Below are positions 34,706 through 43,661 of a stretch of DNA of 64,000 nucleotides, piece after piece. How positions within the stretch are numbered: position 1 is the first letter of the stretch; each line of letters opens with the position of its first letter. This DNA is from Flavobacteriaceae bacterium (GTDB taxonomy: Bacteria > Bacteroidota > Bacteroidia > Flavobacteriales > Flavobacteriaceae), in NCBI GenBank assembly GCA_017852075.1, contig JAFMLQ010000001.1:1-64000 (forward strand). The letters are read 5' to 3'. Under the pieces are notes generated by a model. It saw nothing but the letters and a program-made list of their open reading frames with translations. It had not been told where the DNA came from and searched no databases. The position numbers were made by a program, and so were the translations under genes.

Positions 34706-35389
34706 TTAAGAGGTTTTTGATTGCTTTTTTAATATGTAGGACCATATTTTTTGATATACTTCCTCTAAAGTCATGTCACTCACATCAATTTCAATGGCGT
34801 CTGATGCTTTTCTTAACGGAGCAGTTTCTCGAGTGCTATCAATTAAGTCTCTTGTTTGGATATTGTCAAGGACATCCTCATACGATTCGTGAATACCTTG
34901 ATCCATTTGTTCCAAATGTCTTCGTTTTGCGCGTACTTCTGGTGTGGCGGTTAGAAAGAACTTACATTCTGCATTAGGAAAAACCACAGTCCCAATATCT
35001 CGCCCATCCATAATGATTCCTTTTTCAATCCCCATAGCTTGCTGCTGAGCAACGAGTACCGCTCGAACCTCTGGAATTTTTGCCACATTACTTACCTCTG
35101 AGGTTACGTCTGATTGACGGATTTCCTTATTGATATTGACACCGTTCAAAGAAACTTCTTGTCCTGATGTAGTTAGCTCAAAATGTAATTTAATTTGATC
35201 AAGGGCTGCAATTAACTGTTTTTCATGAACACTCCCTTTGGGTTCTTGCTGAAGGGCAAAGTACGTTATGGCTCGGTACATGGCTCCCGTATCAATGTAT
35301 TTGAACTGAAGCGTTTTTGCCAAGCGTTTCGCTAAAGAGCTTTTCCCTGTAGCGGCATACCCGTCAATGGCAATAATCATTTTTTGCAT
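34706..35389 (-). CDS. cmk: Cytidylate kinase
   Basis: Cmk phosphorylates CMP and dCMP with ATP. The protein has the P-loop IAIDGYAATGKSSLAKRL, the CMP-binding YIDTGAMYRAITY, and GRDIGTVVFPNAECKFFLTA. The track start at 35410 overlaps the lon stop; ATG 35389 (MQKMIIAIDG) gives the normal terminus, about 227 residues, 17 bp after lon. Probable operon with lon; rpsA downstream has its own promoter. cmk next to rpsA is a common arrangement. Confidence 0.94.
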   Translation of the reverse strand: MQKMIIAIDGYAATGKSSLAKRLAKTLQFKYIDTGAMYRAITYFALQQEPKGSVHEKQLIAALDQIKLHFELTTSGQEVSLNGVNINKEIRQSDVTSEVSNVAKIPEVRAVLVAQQQAMGIEKGIIMDGRDIGTVVFPNAECKFFLTATPEVRAKRRHLEQMDQGIHESYEDVLDNIQTRDLIDSTRETAPLRKASDAIEIDVSDMTLEEVYQKIWSYILKKQSKTS

Positions 35390-35406
35390 AAGCAAAGGTA
35401 TTATTA

Positions 35407-37878
35407 TCAACGTACTTTTTGGGCTACAGCAAAACTTTTTGCATTCTTAACCTTTTGGTTGATAATTGCGTGTGCTATGACCTCCTCCATCTCATTGACA
35501 TAATGGAAAGTCAACCCCTTGAGATAACTTGGCTTGATTTCTTCAATGTCTTTACGGTTTTGCTCGCAAAGGATAATTTCTTTTATTTTTGAACGTTTGG
35601 CAGCCAAAATTTTCTCCTTTATACCTCCTACTGGAAGTACTTTACCTCGCAAGGTAATTTCACCAGTCATTGCCAAATTTTTCTTGACTCGTTTTTGTGT
35701 AAAAAGGGAAACCAAAGAAGTCAACATCGTAATTCCAGCACTGGGACCATCTTTAGGTGTTGCTCCTTCAGGTACATGAATGTGAATATTGTAACCGTCA
35801 AAATTGAAATCAACCAATCCAAGACTAGAGGCATTTGCTTTGATAAATTCCATTGCAATAGTTGCGGATTCCTTCATGATTTTTCCAAGATTACCTGTAA
35901 TGCTCAAATTCCCTTTTCCAGATGAAATTGCCGATTCTATAAAGAGAATATCACCCCCCACAGAAGTCCATGCAAGACCTGTAACCACTCCAGCTACATG
36001 ATTGTTTTCATACAAGTCACGTGTAACTTTTGCAGGACCTAAAATCGATACCAAATCGTTTACATCTGGATTTGTATTGTATTCTTCCTCCATAGCTAGG
36101 GATTTGGCTGCGAATCGAACCGCTTTGGCTACTTGTTTTTCTAATCCACGTACTCCAGACTCACGTGTATATTCTTCGACGATTTTTTCCAAGAGCGGTT
36201 TCCTTAAACTCAAATGCTTTTTGAGCATCCCATGTTCTTTCAATTGCTTTGGCAAAAGAAATTTTTGCGCGATGGCTGTTTTTTCTTCTAGGGTATATCC
36301 ACTCACATTGATCATTTCCATACGGTCGCGAAGTGCCCTATGAATGGGCGCAAGACTATTTGCAGTAGCAACAAACATAACCTTGGAAAGGTCGTAGCCC
36401 ATTTCCAAAAAATTGTCATAAAATGATTGGTTTTGTTCTGGATCCAAAACTTCAAGCAATGCTGCGGCAGGATCGCCTTGGGCACTAGAAGAGAGCTTAT
36501 CGATTTCATCCAAAACAAAAACCGGATTGGAAGTTCCCGCTTTCTTTAAACTTTGGATAATTCTACCCGGTAGAGCTCCAATATATGTTTTTCGGTGCCC
36601 ACGAATCTCTGCTTCATCACGCATTCCTCCTAAAGAAATACGAACATATTCTCTTCCTAAAGATTCCGCTATAGACTTACCCAAAGAGGTTTTACCTACT
36701 CCAGGAGGTCCATATAAACAAAGTATAGGGGATTTCATGTCTTTGCGAAGTTTGAGGACGGCCAAATGCTCTATGACACGTTTCTTCACCTCTTCTAAAC
36801 CAAAATGATCACGATCCAATATCTTTTGAGCTCTTTTGAGATCGAATATATCTTCTGAAAAATGGTTCCAAGGCAGATCCAAAAAGAGATCTAAATAATT
36901 TCTTTGAATGGAGTACTCTGCAACCTGAGGGTTCATACGTTGCATTTTCATCAGTTCTTTTTCAAAATGCTGAGCAACGTCATCGCTCCACTTTTTCTCT
37001 TTAGAACGCAGCCGCATTTCCTCGACTTCTTCTTCATAAGAAACTCCTCCAAGTTCTTCTTGTATGGTTTTCATTTGTTGGTGGAGATAGTATTCTCGTT
37101 GTTGAGAATCCATCTCAGAACGGACACGAGATTGAATATCATTTTTTAAAGCCAGCTTTTGATATTCCTCATTCATGCGTTTTAAACACATCAGGGCTCT
37201 TTGGTGCAAACTTAACTCGGAGAGTATTTTTTGTTTTTCCCCTGCTTTGACATTCATGTTCGAAGCCACAAAATTGATCAGAAAAGAAGGCGTCTGGATG
37301 TTCTTGATTGCAAATGAAGCTTCAGTTGGGATGTTGGGATTTTCATTTATAATCTGAAGCGCCAAATCCTTTATAGAATCTATAGTTGCTGTAAATTCTT
37401 TATCATCCTTTTCTGGAATTTGATCTTCGACGGATTCTATGGCAGCCTTCATATAGGGCTTTTCCTCAACGATACTTTTTACTTTAAAACGCTTTTTACC
37501 TTGGATGATAATGGTAGTGTTGCCATCAGGCATTTTTAAAACTCTTAGGATTTGAGCTACTGTACCTAACTCAAATATATCCTTGGGTCCAGGATTTTCT
37601 TCACTTTCATTTTTTTGGGCTACCACTCCAATGATTTTATCTGAAGCGTTAGCCTCTTTTATTAGTTTAATAGATTTGTCTCGCCCAGCGGTAATAGGGA
37701 TTACCACACCTGGAAACAGAACGGTATTGCGCAAAGGTAATATTGGGACAACTTCGGGAAGCGATTCGCTTTCCAACGCCTCTTCATCTTCTGTGGTCAT
37801 TAAAGGAATTAAATCCGCTTCGGATTCAATATCTTGCAGTGACAAATTGTCAATTGCGCTAAAAAAGGATCGGGCCAT
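35407..37878 (-). CDS. lon: ATP-dependent protease Lon
   Basis: Lon is a cytoplasmic AAA+ serine protease that removes damaged and regulatory proteins. The 823-residue protein has the LonN domain (about 45-240), a coiled linker, Walker A GPPGVGKTS (390-398), Walker B VFVLDEIDK and the C-terminal protease domain. The Ser-Lys dyad is Ser713 in PKDGPSAGIT and Lys756 in GGIKEKILAAKR. It is divergent from the ECF sigma gene across 186 bp, in which I see a TATTTTTA element that lacks the final G. Confidence 0.97.
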   Translation of the reverse strand: MARSFFSAIDNLSLQDIESEADLIPLMTTEDEEALESESLPEVVPILPLRNTVLFPGVVIPITAGRDKSIKLIKEANASDKIIGVVAQKNESEENPGPKDIFELGTVAQILRVLKMPDGNTTIIIQGKKRFKVKSIVEEKPYMKAAIESVEDQIPEKDDKEFTATIDSIKDLALQIINENPNIPTEASFAIKNIQTPSFLINFVASNMNVKAGEKQKILSELSLHQRALMCLKRMNEEYQKLALKNDIQSRVRSEMDSQQREYYLHQQMKTIQEELGGVSYEEEVEEMRLRSKEKKWSDDVAQHFEKELMKMQRMNPQVAEYSIQRNYLDLFLDLPWNHFSEDIFDLKRAQKILDRDHFGLEEVKKRVIEHLAVLKLRKDMKSPILCLYGPPGVGKTSLGKSIAESLGREYVRISLGGMRDEAEIRGHRKTYIGALPGRIIQSLKKAGTSNPVFVLDEIDKLSSSAQGDPAAALLEVLDPEQNQSFYDNFLEMGYDLSKVMFVATANSLAPIHRALRDRMEMINVSGYTLEEKTAIAQKFLLPKQLKEHGMLKKHLSLRKPLLEKIVEEYTRESGVRGLEKQVAKAVRFAAKSLAMEEEYNTNPDVNDLVSILGPAKVTRDLYENNHVAGVVTGLAWTSVGGDILFIESAISSGKGNLSITGNLGKIMKESATIAMEFIKANASSLGLVDFNFDGYNIHIHVPEGATPKDGPSAGITMLTSLVSLFTQKRVKKNLAMTGEITLRGKVLPVGGIKEKILAAKRSKIKEIILCEQNRKDIEEIKPSYLKGLTFHYVNEMEEVIAHAIINQKVKNAKSFAVAQKVR

Positions 37879-38064
37879 TTGATTTATTTAGGTCATTATG
37901 TCATTTTTTGGAGGGATCATTTTTCTTTTTTACTAGTTCAACCAAATGATGTGCTCCTAAAAATAAGTTATTATAATTAAGACAATAGTTGTGCCATTAC
38001 AATTAACATTCATAAAACTGTAACAAAAAAATGATTTTCTACTCATAATTATGAACGTCGCAAA

Positions 38065-38634
38065 TTGAATTATAAAAAACAACATATTGATTTACTTCTC
38101 CTGGCTTGTAAAAAGCAGGATCAAAAAGCTCAAATGGAATTGTATCAACGTTATTACAAAAATACCTACCACGCTGCTTTCAGCATATTAAAAAATAGGG
38201 AAGATGCTATGGATGCCATGCAAGAGGCATTTATCACTGCCTTTCAACATTTGGATCAGTACACTGGCATAGGTAGCTTTGGAGGGTGGTTACACAAGAT
38301 TGCCATTCGGAAAAGCATCGCATACTACCACCAAAACAAAAAGTTAATCCCAGACGATCAATTAGAAAATAAGCTTGAGATGAGTGAAAGTCAGGAAGAA
38401 TTTGAAAACCTCTTTCAAGAACTACATCCCACAGCTTTAGAAAATGCACTGAGTCAAATCCACGAGCGTTATCAACTTGTGCTAAAACTGTACTACCTCG
38501 AAGGGTATGACCACGAAGAAATCAGTGAAATCATGAATTGGAGTTCTTCCAACTGTAGGACTACCTTATCTCGCGCAAGAGCACAACTCAAAAAACAACT
38601 CAATGACAAAAAAACTACCTCACAAAGCATTTGA
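38065..38634 (+). CDS. ECF-type RNA polymerase sigma factor
   Basis: The 189-residue protein has sigma region 2 (NREDAMDAMQEAFITAFQHL) and region 4 (LEGYDHEEISEIMNWSSSNC followed by TTLSRARAQLKKQL). Sigma region 3 is absent, as in extracytoplasmic-function sigmas. The start is TTG; its TTGA overlaps the stop of a five-codon ATG mini-ORF (MNVAN), a possible coupling signal. The next gene overlaps by 32 bp and encodes a membrane protein that is a plausible anti-sigma partner. Signals sensed are unknown. Confidence 0.9.
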   Translation: MNYKKQHIDLLLLACKKQDQKAQMELYQRYYKNTYHAAFSILKNREDAMDAMQEAFITAFQHLDQYTGIGSFGGWLHKIAIRKSIAYYHQNKKLIPDDQLENKLEMSESQEEFENLFQELHPTALENALSQIHERYQLVLKLYYLEGYDHEEISEIMNWSSSNCRTTLSRARAQLKKQLNDKKTTSQSI

Positions 38635-39115
38635 AAAATGGGCGGTAGCCCTAAAGGCACCTCCCTTACCAGAGAGCCACCAAGATCTGTTTTTAAAACG
38701 TTTGGCTCATACGAAGCGACACCGACAGCGACGTTTGGTTTTGCAATGGGCTGCGGTGGCTCTCTTGTTTCTAAGTTTAGGAAGTGGGATTTTCTTTACC
38801 CAACCTCAACCCGAACCTGAAATTGAACAATTTCTACGTGCCGAAACTTACCTTACCCAAATGATTCAAGAGCATGTAGTACAAATCGAAAAAATCAATG
38901 TGTCCGGATCCAAAAAACTCGTTGAAAATTCAAAACTCAAATTAGCAAAGCTTCAAAACAGTTATCAAGAACTCTATCAAGATTGGGACTTAAACCAAAA
39001 CCAACCTCTTTTCATCAATGCGCTGATTCTCAATCTGAGAACCCAATTACAACTTTTAGAAGATATTCAAGAACAACTTACATTATTACAACAAAAAAGC
39101 TATGAAAAAATTTAG
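38603..39115 (+). CDS. Single-span membrane protein, putative anti-sigma factor
   Basis: The 170-residue protein has a short basic N-terminal cytoplasmic part (about 1-46), one membrane segment (LVLQWAAVALLFLSLGSGIFF, about 47-66) and a periplasmic helical domain. No zinc ZAS motif is visible. Its 32-bp overlap with the ECF sigma gene and its topology suggest it regulates that sigma factor, but the family is not recognised. It overlaps the next gene by 14 bp, so all three are coupled. Confidence 0.7.
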   Translation: MTKKLPHKAFEKWAVALKAPPLPESHQDLFLKRLAHTKRHRQRRLVLQWAAVALLFLSLGSGIFFTQPQPEPEIEQFLRAETYLTQMIQEHVVQIEKINVSGSKKLVENSKLKLAKLQNSYQELYQDWDLNQNQPLFINALILNLRTQLQLLEDIQEQLTLLQQKSYEKI

Positions 39116-40163
39116 ATCAATATTCCTATTCATACTATTAGGGACTTACTCTGCGACTTACGCTCAAGAAAGCAATAAGAAAGAATTTCATAAAGAAATC
39201 GAAGTACAAGCTGACGCTCTAATTGAGATTGAAAATCAATTTGGCGATCTTAAAATTACCAGTTGGGATGAAAACAGAGTAGTCATCGATGTGCTAATCA
39301 CAGTAAAAGGGGCTAGTTCAAGACGTGTTCAAGAGAAACTTGATGAGATCGATGTGTACTTTAGTTTACAACCCGATCACGTTATCGCAAAAACACAAAT
39401 TGAGGAAAATTGGAGCCTTAAGTTTTTTAAAAGTGCTCGAATTCAATACAGAATCGATTATACCATCAAACTTCCACGTTCTAGCAAAGTAGATTTAACT
39501 AACGACTATGGAAGCATCGCACTCAATGCACTAGATGGCTCAGCAAAGATACATTGTGACTTTGGAAAACTCCTGATCGGAGCTCTCAACTCCGAAAACA
39601 ACATACTCAACTTTGATTATACTAACAATTCTTCCTTCGATTTTATACGAGGAGGCAAGATACAAGCCGATTTTTCAAGTTTCGATGTGGAAGAAGCCGG
39701 AGCCATTGAACTGGAAGCCGATTACACCACCTCTGAATTTAAGACCCTTCAAGAACTCGATTTTAAAAATGACTTTGGGAAGTTGATCATAGGGCAAATC
39801 AACTCACTGCGAGGTAAAGGAGACTATTTGACTTTAAAAATAGAAACCTTGTTTCACGATACTGAACTTGACAATGAATTTGGCTTAATTAGGATTAATC
39901 AGGTAATGCCTACGACAAAAAGCATTGAAATCCACTCAGAATACACAGCTATTCAGCTCGGAATTTCACCTGATTGGGAATTCAATCACGAAATTGATTT
40001 GGAGTTTGCCAACCTTAAAAGCAGCCTCAATCTCGACCATAGAATCCAAAGAAAAGAATCAATTAAAAACTATTACAAAGGTTTTCACAACAATGAAAAC
40101 ACGACCAATACACTTCACATCACTTCTGAATTTGGAAGTATCAAATTAACCTCAAATCCTTAA
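39102..40163 (+). CDS. Exported DUF4097-like beta-repeat protein
   Basis: The 353-residue protein has a signal peptide (MKKFRSIFLFILLGTYSATYAQ) and a C-terminal body of short beta-strand repeats containing FG motifs (NQFGDLKI, CDFGKLLI, NDFGKLII, NEFGLIRI, SEFGSIKL). This is reminiscent of the DUF4097 putative adhesin fold (right-handed beta-solenoid). It follows the membrane partner of the ECF sigma with overlapping ends and precedes a head-GIN protein by 4 bp, so it is likely a target in the same operon. Location is periplasm or outer surface; function unknown. Confidence 0.72.
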   Translation: MKKFRSIFLFILLGTYSATYAQESNKKEFHKEIEVQADALIEIENQFGDLKITSWDENRVVIDVLITVKGASSRRVQEKLDEIDVYFSLQPDHVIAKTQIEENWSLKFFKSARIQYRIDYTIKLPRSSKVDLTNDYGSIALNALDGSAKIHCDFGKLLIGALNSENNILNFDYTNNSSFDFIRGGKIQADFSSFDVEEAGAIELEADYTTSEFKTLQELDFKNDFGKLIIGQINSLRGKGDYLTLKIETLFHDTELDNEFGLIRINQVMPTTKSIEIHSEYTAIQLGISPDWEFNHEIDLEFANLKSSLNLDHRIQRKESIKNYYKGFHNNENTTNTLHITSEFGSIKLTSNP

Positions 40164-40167
40164 CATC

Positions 40168-40869
40168 ATGAAACGAATATTTAATACTGTTCTTTTATTA
40201 TCCTTATTAATTTTTAGCACAAAAACCGTTCAAGCTCAATCCGAAACTCGTGAGGTTGGCCCCTATGAGGGCGTTCATATCGCTGGACCATACGAAGTAA
40301 CTCTTATCTCAGGTAAAGAAGGATCAGTAACACTTTTTGGAGAACAAGACGATCTTGAAAATATTGAAGTCTATGTAAAAAAAGGAAAGCTAATTATCAA
40401 AAAGAAAAATCAATCTTGGTTTAGTGACTGGTCATTCAAAAAGATCTCCATTAGGATTCCTATAGAAAAAATTTCTTCAGTCGTTTTGAGCGGTTCAGGG
40501 AAGATCAAGTCTCAAAAACCTATAGTGGCAAACCGATTTAAGACCGTCATTTCAGGCTCTGGAGATATTCATCTTGAATTGGAAGCCACTTTAGTGGAAA
40601 GTACCGTTACAGGTTCGGGTGACTTAAGTCTAAAAGGTCAAACAGAAAGTGCCGAATTTACACTAACAGGTTCTGGCAATATTGATGCTCGGTTTTTAAA
40701 AGCACAAAAAGGACAAGCTAAAATTACAGGGTCAGGAGATATAGAAATGCACGCCAACGAAACTTTCAATGGAAGTATTACAGGATCTGGGGATTTAGTC
40801 TGCTACGGAAACCCTACACAACAAATTACTAAAGTAACAGGCTCTGGAGATATTACGATTCGAGATTAG
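40168..40869 (+). CDS. Head-GIN domain (DUF2807) exported protein
   Basis: The 233-residue protein has a signal peptide (hydrophobic 8-17, then VQAQ) and a GPYEGVHIAGPYEVTLISG N-terminal motif typical of head-GIN proteins. Seven xGSGxI/L repeats follow (LSGSGKI, ISGSGDI, VTGSGDL, LTGSGNI, ITGSGDI, ITGSGDL, VTGSGDI), consistent with a beta-helix. It closes the ECF sigma cluster. Its last 17 bp overlap the convergent MFS gene, so no terminator separates them. Function is unknown. Confidence 0.85.
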   Translation: MKRIFNTVLLLSLLIFSTKTVQAQSETREVGPYEGVHIAGPYEVTLISGKEGSVTLFGEQDDLENIEVYVKKGKLIIKKKNQSWFSDWSFKKISIRIPIEKISSVVLSGSGKIKSQKPIVANRFKTVISGSGDIHLELEATLVESTVTGSGDLSLKGQTESAEFTLTGSGNIDARFLKAQKGQAKITGSGDIEMHANETFNGSITGSGDLVCYGNPTQQITKVTGSGDITIRD

Positions 40870-42190
40870 CAACACTAATCTTTGGAATCCGAAGCAACAT
40901 AAATATGCCGAAGATGAAAAATAAAATAAAAAATAAGATCCCATTGCGCATGCTCCCCGAAATATGATCGATTAAACCAAAACATATCATCCCTATGACG
41001 ATACCTATCTTTTCCGTAACATCATAAAAACTAAAAAAGGATGTGGTGTCTGGGGTATCGGGAATCATTTTAGAATAGGTGGATCGTGAAAGGGATTGTA
41101 GTCCACCCATTACAAGACCAACAAAACCGGCCACCGAATAAAATTGAAGAGGTGTACGAGTGTAATAAGCCACAATACACAAGGCAACCCAAATCAAGTT
41201 GATCGCAATCAATACAGGGATATTTCCATATCGCTCTGAAGCTCTTGCTGTGAGGATAGCACCGAAAATAGCGACAATTTGAATCAGTAAAATACTGACG
41301 ATCAATCCAACGGTTTTTTCACTTGAATTTGCCCATGCAATTTCTTCTTCGCCAAAATAAGCCGCCACCAGCATTACGGTCTGTAACGCCATGCTATAGA
41401 GAAAAAATGCAGGCAGAAAGCGTTTTAATCGAGTAAGGTTTTTGAGTTGTTTCCAAACGGTTTTTAGCTCTTTATAGCCATTCCAAAAAACATCCTTGGT
41501 AACTTTTACCTCATGGTTGCTTTTGGGTAAAAAATAAAAGGAATATTGGCTGAATAAAGCCCACCAAATTCCTACAGAAATGAAGGAATACTTCATAGCG
41601 GTAATCGTCGCCTCATTTTCACTCCCTTGAATACCAAATAAATCCGGTTTCATCACCATAGTCAAATTCACTAATAAAAGTATGACACTACCAATGTATC
41701 CATAAGAAAAACCACGTGCACTAGCACGATCTTGTTGTTCTGGATAGGCGATATCAGGCAAATAGGAATTATAAAATACCAAACTTGCCCATAATCCAAT
41801 TAACGCTAGAAAATAAAAAAACAAGCCTAAATAAATTGTTTCAAGTTCGAACCAAAACAATCCAATACAGGATAGCGAACCCAAATAGACAAAGATTTTC
41901 ATAAACTTCTTCTTATTCCCTATGTAGTCTGCAATACCAGACAAAATGGGAGAAATAAAGGCCACAATAACAAAAGCGAAAGCCGTAACAAAACTTATGA
42001 CTGCTGTGTTTTTGATTTCATACCCAAAAAATGGAATTGTATTGATCTCAGAAAACAATACACCATAATAAATTGGAAAAATAGCTGAAGAAATTACAAG
42101 AGAATACACGGAATTGGCCCAGTCATAAAAAGCCCAAGCATTTATTAACTTTTTGCTCCCTTTTTCCAAGGGTGCTTTAAGAGGTTTCAT
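40853..42190 (-). CDS. MFS transporter, UMF1/Atg22-like family
   Basis: The 445-residue protein has about 12 hydrophobic segments and the family signature INAWAFYDWANSVYSLVI at its start. FISPILSGIADYIGNKKKFM matches the loop 2-3 MFS motif. GLVMGGLQSLSRSTYSKMIP is the second typical motif. The family includes vacuolar amino-acid effluxers in fungi and uncharacterised bacterial carriers, so the substrate is unknown. It is monocistronic, divergent from nothing close upstream, and overlaps the head-GIN gene at its 3' end. Confidence 0.88.
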   Translation of the reverse strand: MKPLKAPLEKGSKKLINAWAFYDWANSVYSLVISSAIFPIYYGVLFSEINTIPFFGYEIKNTAVISFVTAFAFVIVAFISPILSGIADYIGNKKKFMKIFVYLGSLSCIGLFWFELETIYLGLFFYFLALIGLWASLVFYNSYLPDIAYPEQQDRASARGFSYGYIGSVILLLVNLTMVMKPDLFGIQGSENEATITAMKYSFISVGIWWALFSQYSFYFLPKSNHEVKVTKDVFWNGYKELKTVWKQLKNLTRLKRFLPAFFLYSMALQTVMLVAAYFGEEEIAWANSSEKTVGLIVSILLIQIVAIFGAILTARASERYGNIPVLIAINLIWVALCIVAYYTRTPLQFYSVAGFVGLVMGGLQSLSRSTYSKMIPDTPDTTSFFSFYDVTEKIGIVIGMICFGLIDHISGSMRNGILFFILFFIFGIFMLLRIPKISVANLES

Positions 42191-42240
42191 TTAAAGAAAT
42201 TAGTATCCTAAAGTAACAAAATCCAACCGATTAAAGCCAC

Positions 42241-43044
42241 TTATTTCCCCTTGATTTCGGCTACTTTTTTTTGAGCCTCTGGAATCCAGCGTTTTAGGTT
42301 GTCAATTCGTCTTTGACTAGAAGGGTGGGTGCTCAAAAGTTCTGGAGGAGCCTTTCCTGCTGCTGCGGCTTTCATACGTTCCCAAAGTTGTGGCGCTTCT
42401 TCGGGATTGTACCCCGCTAAAATCATGAGCTCCAAGCCGATTTTATCTGCCTCCGATTCATGTTTACGACTAAAAGGAAGAACCGCACCAACGGTACTCC
42501 CTATCCCATAGGCAGTCAAAATAGCCTTGCGTTTTTTCTCAGGTTGTTTTTCAGTTGCTTTTAGTGCTACCAAATTCATGCCTTGCTGAGCCAAACTGAG
42601 AGACATTCGCTGTCCTCCGTGATCTAGAAGGGCATGTGCCACCTCATGACCCATGATAGCGGCAATCCCATCTGCATTTGCAGCTACAGGAAGAATCCCT
42701 GTATAAAACACTATTTTACCTCCTGGCATACACCAGGCATTACGTTGCTCATTTTGTACCAAATTGTATTCCCAAGCGTAATCCTGTAAATGATTTGGCG
42801 CTCCTTTGTATTCAAAATATGTTTGAGCCGCCTTTGCAATTCGCTCACCGATCAAGTTAATATTCCTGCTTTCTTGGGTATTGTGTATCACAGGATGCTC
42901 CTTTAAAAAATTCTCATATTGGGAAAATGCCATCGGGAAGAGTTGCTTGTTTGTAAAAACATTAAAGGTTTTTTTTCCAGTTAGTTGGTTAACTTTACAA
43001 CTACTTAAGGTGCAGAAAATAGCAATTAAGAAATATTTTTTCAT
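42241..43044 (-). CDS. M48-family zinc metallopeptidase lipoprotein
   Basis: The 267-residue protein has a lipoprotein signal (MKKYFLIAIFCTLSSCK, Cys after LSS) and an M48 domain with the zinc motif HEVAHALLDH near residue 130 and the third ligand Glu in HESEADKIGLELM. The C-terminal LLSTHPSSQRRI motif is also typical. It resembles the E. coli LoiP/BepA group, which works in outer-membrane protein quality control; that role is inferred. It has no TPR domain, unlike BepA. Confidence 0.9.
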   Translation of the reverse strand: MKKYFLIAIFCTLSSCKVNQLTGKKTFNVFTNKQLFPMAFSQYENFLKEHPVIHNTQESRNINLIGERIAKAAQTYFEYKGAPNHLQDYAWEYNLVQNEQRNAWCMPGGKIVFYTGILPVAANADGIAAIMGHEVAHALLDHGGQRMSLSLAQQGMNLVALKATEKQPEKKRKAILTAYGIGSTVGAVLPFSRKHESEADKIGLELMILAGYNPEEAPQLWERMKAAAAGKAPPELLSTHPSSQRRIDNLKRWIPEAQKKVAEIKGK

Positions 43045-43149
43045 GATTTGGGTTTTGAATAAAGTTAAAAAACTATTGTAAACTAACCGACATTCCTGTT
43101 AAAGTTTTGTTGGAAATGCATAGATTTTTTCACACATGAAAAGAATGCT

Positions 43150-43157
43150 TATTTTTG
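43150..43157 (+). promoter_or_regulatory. Putative -7 promoter element for the msrB pair
   Basis: TATTTTTG matches TAnnTTTG exactly and ends 12 bases before the ATG of the first msrB. No TTG is seen at the -33 distance. Confidence 0.45.
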
Positions 43158-43169
43158 AAATAAAAAATC

Positions 43170-43661
43170 ATGAAATTTTTCGTTCCCCTGCTTATTTTGT
43201 TTGTGTTGTTCAGCTGTCACGGAGTCTCACAAGAGCAAAAAAGCAATCCCAAAAAAGAATACACCGTCTCTAAAACTGATGCGGAATGGAAAGCAGAATT
43301 ACCACAAATGGCGTATTACGTTCTTCGAAAAGCAGGTACCGAACGTGCATTTTCAGGCCCACTGAACTACAATAAAGAAAAAGGCACCTACGTTTGTGCA
43401 GGTTGTCAAACCCCATTGTATGAATCAAAATACAAATACGAATCAGGTTCGGGCTGGCCTTCTTTTGACCGGGGAATTGAAAAAAATTTAGAGTACGATG
43501 TGGATTATAAGATCGGGTACCCCCGCTCAGAACTAAAATGCAATACCTGTGGAGGGCATTTAGGCCATGTCTTTAATGATGGACCCCAAAAGACCACAGG
43601 TAAAAGACATTGTATAAATTCTGCCGCTTTAAATTTTATTCCCATCGATGAGCAACCCTAA
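43170..43661 (+). CDS. msrB: Peptide-methionine (R)-S-oxide reductase, lipoprotein form
   Basis: MsrB reduces methionine-R-sulfoxide in proteins. The 163-residue form has an N-terminal lipoprotein signal (FVPLLILFVLFSCHG) and an MsrB fold with zinc pairs CAGC and CNTC and the resolving/active Cys in KRHCINSAAL. GSGWPSFDRGI is the substrate pocket motif. The lipobox implies an extracytoplasmic membrane location. It overlaps a second msrB by 14 bp. Confidence 0.92.
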   Translation: MKFFVPLLILFVLFSCHGVSQEQKSNPKKEYTVSKTDAEWKAELPQMAYYVLRKAGTERAFSGPLNYNKEKGTYVCAGCQTPLYESKYKYESGSGWPSFDRGIEKNLEYDVDYKIGYPRSELKCNTCGGHLGHVFNDGPQKTTGKRHCINSAALNFIPIDEQP

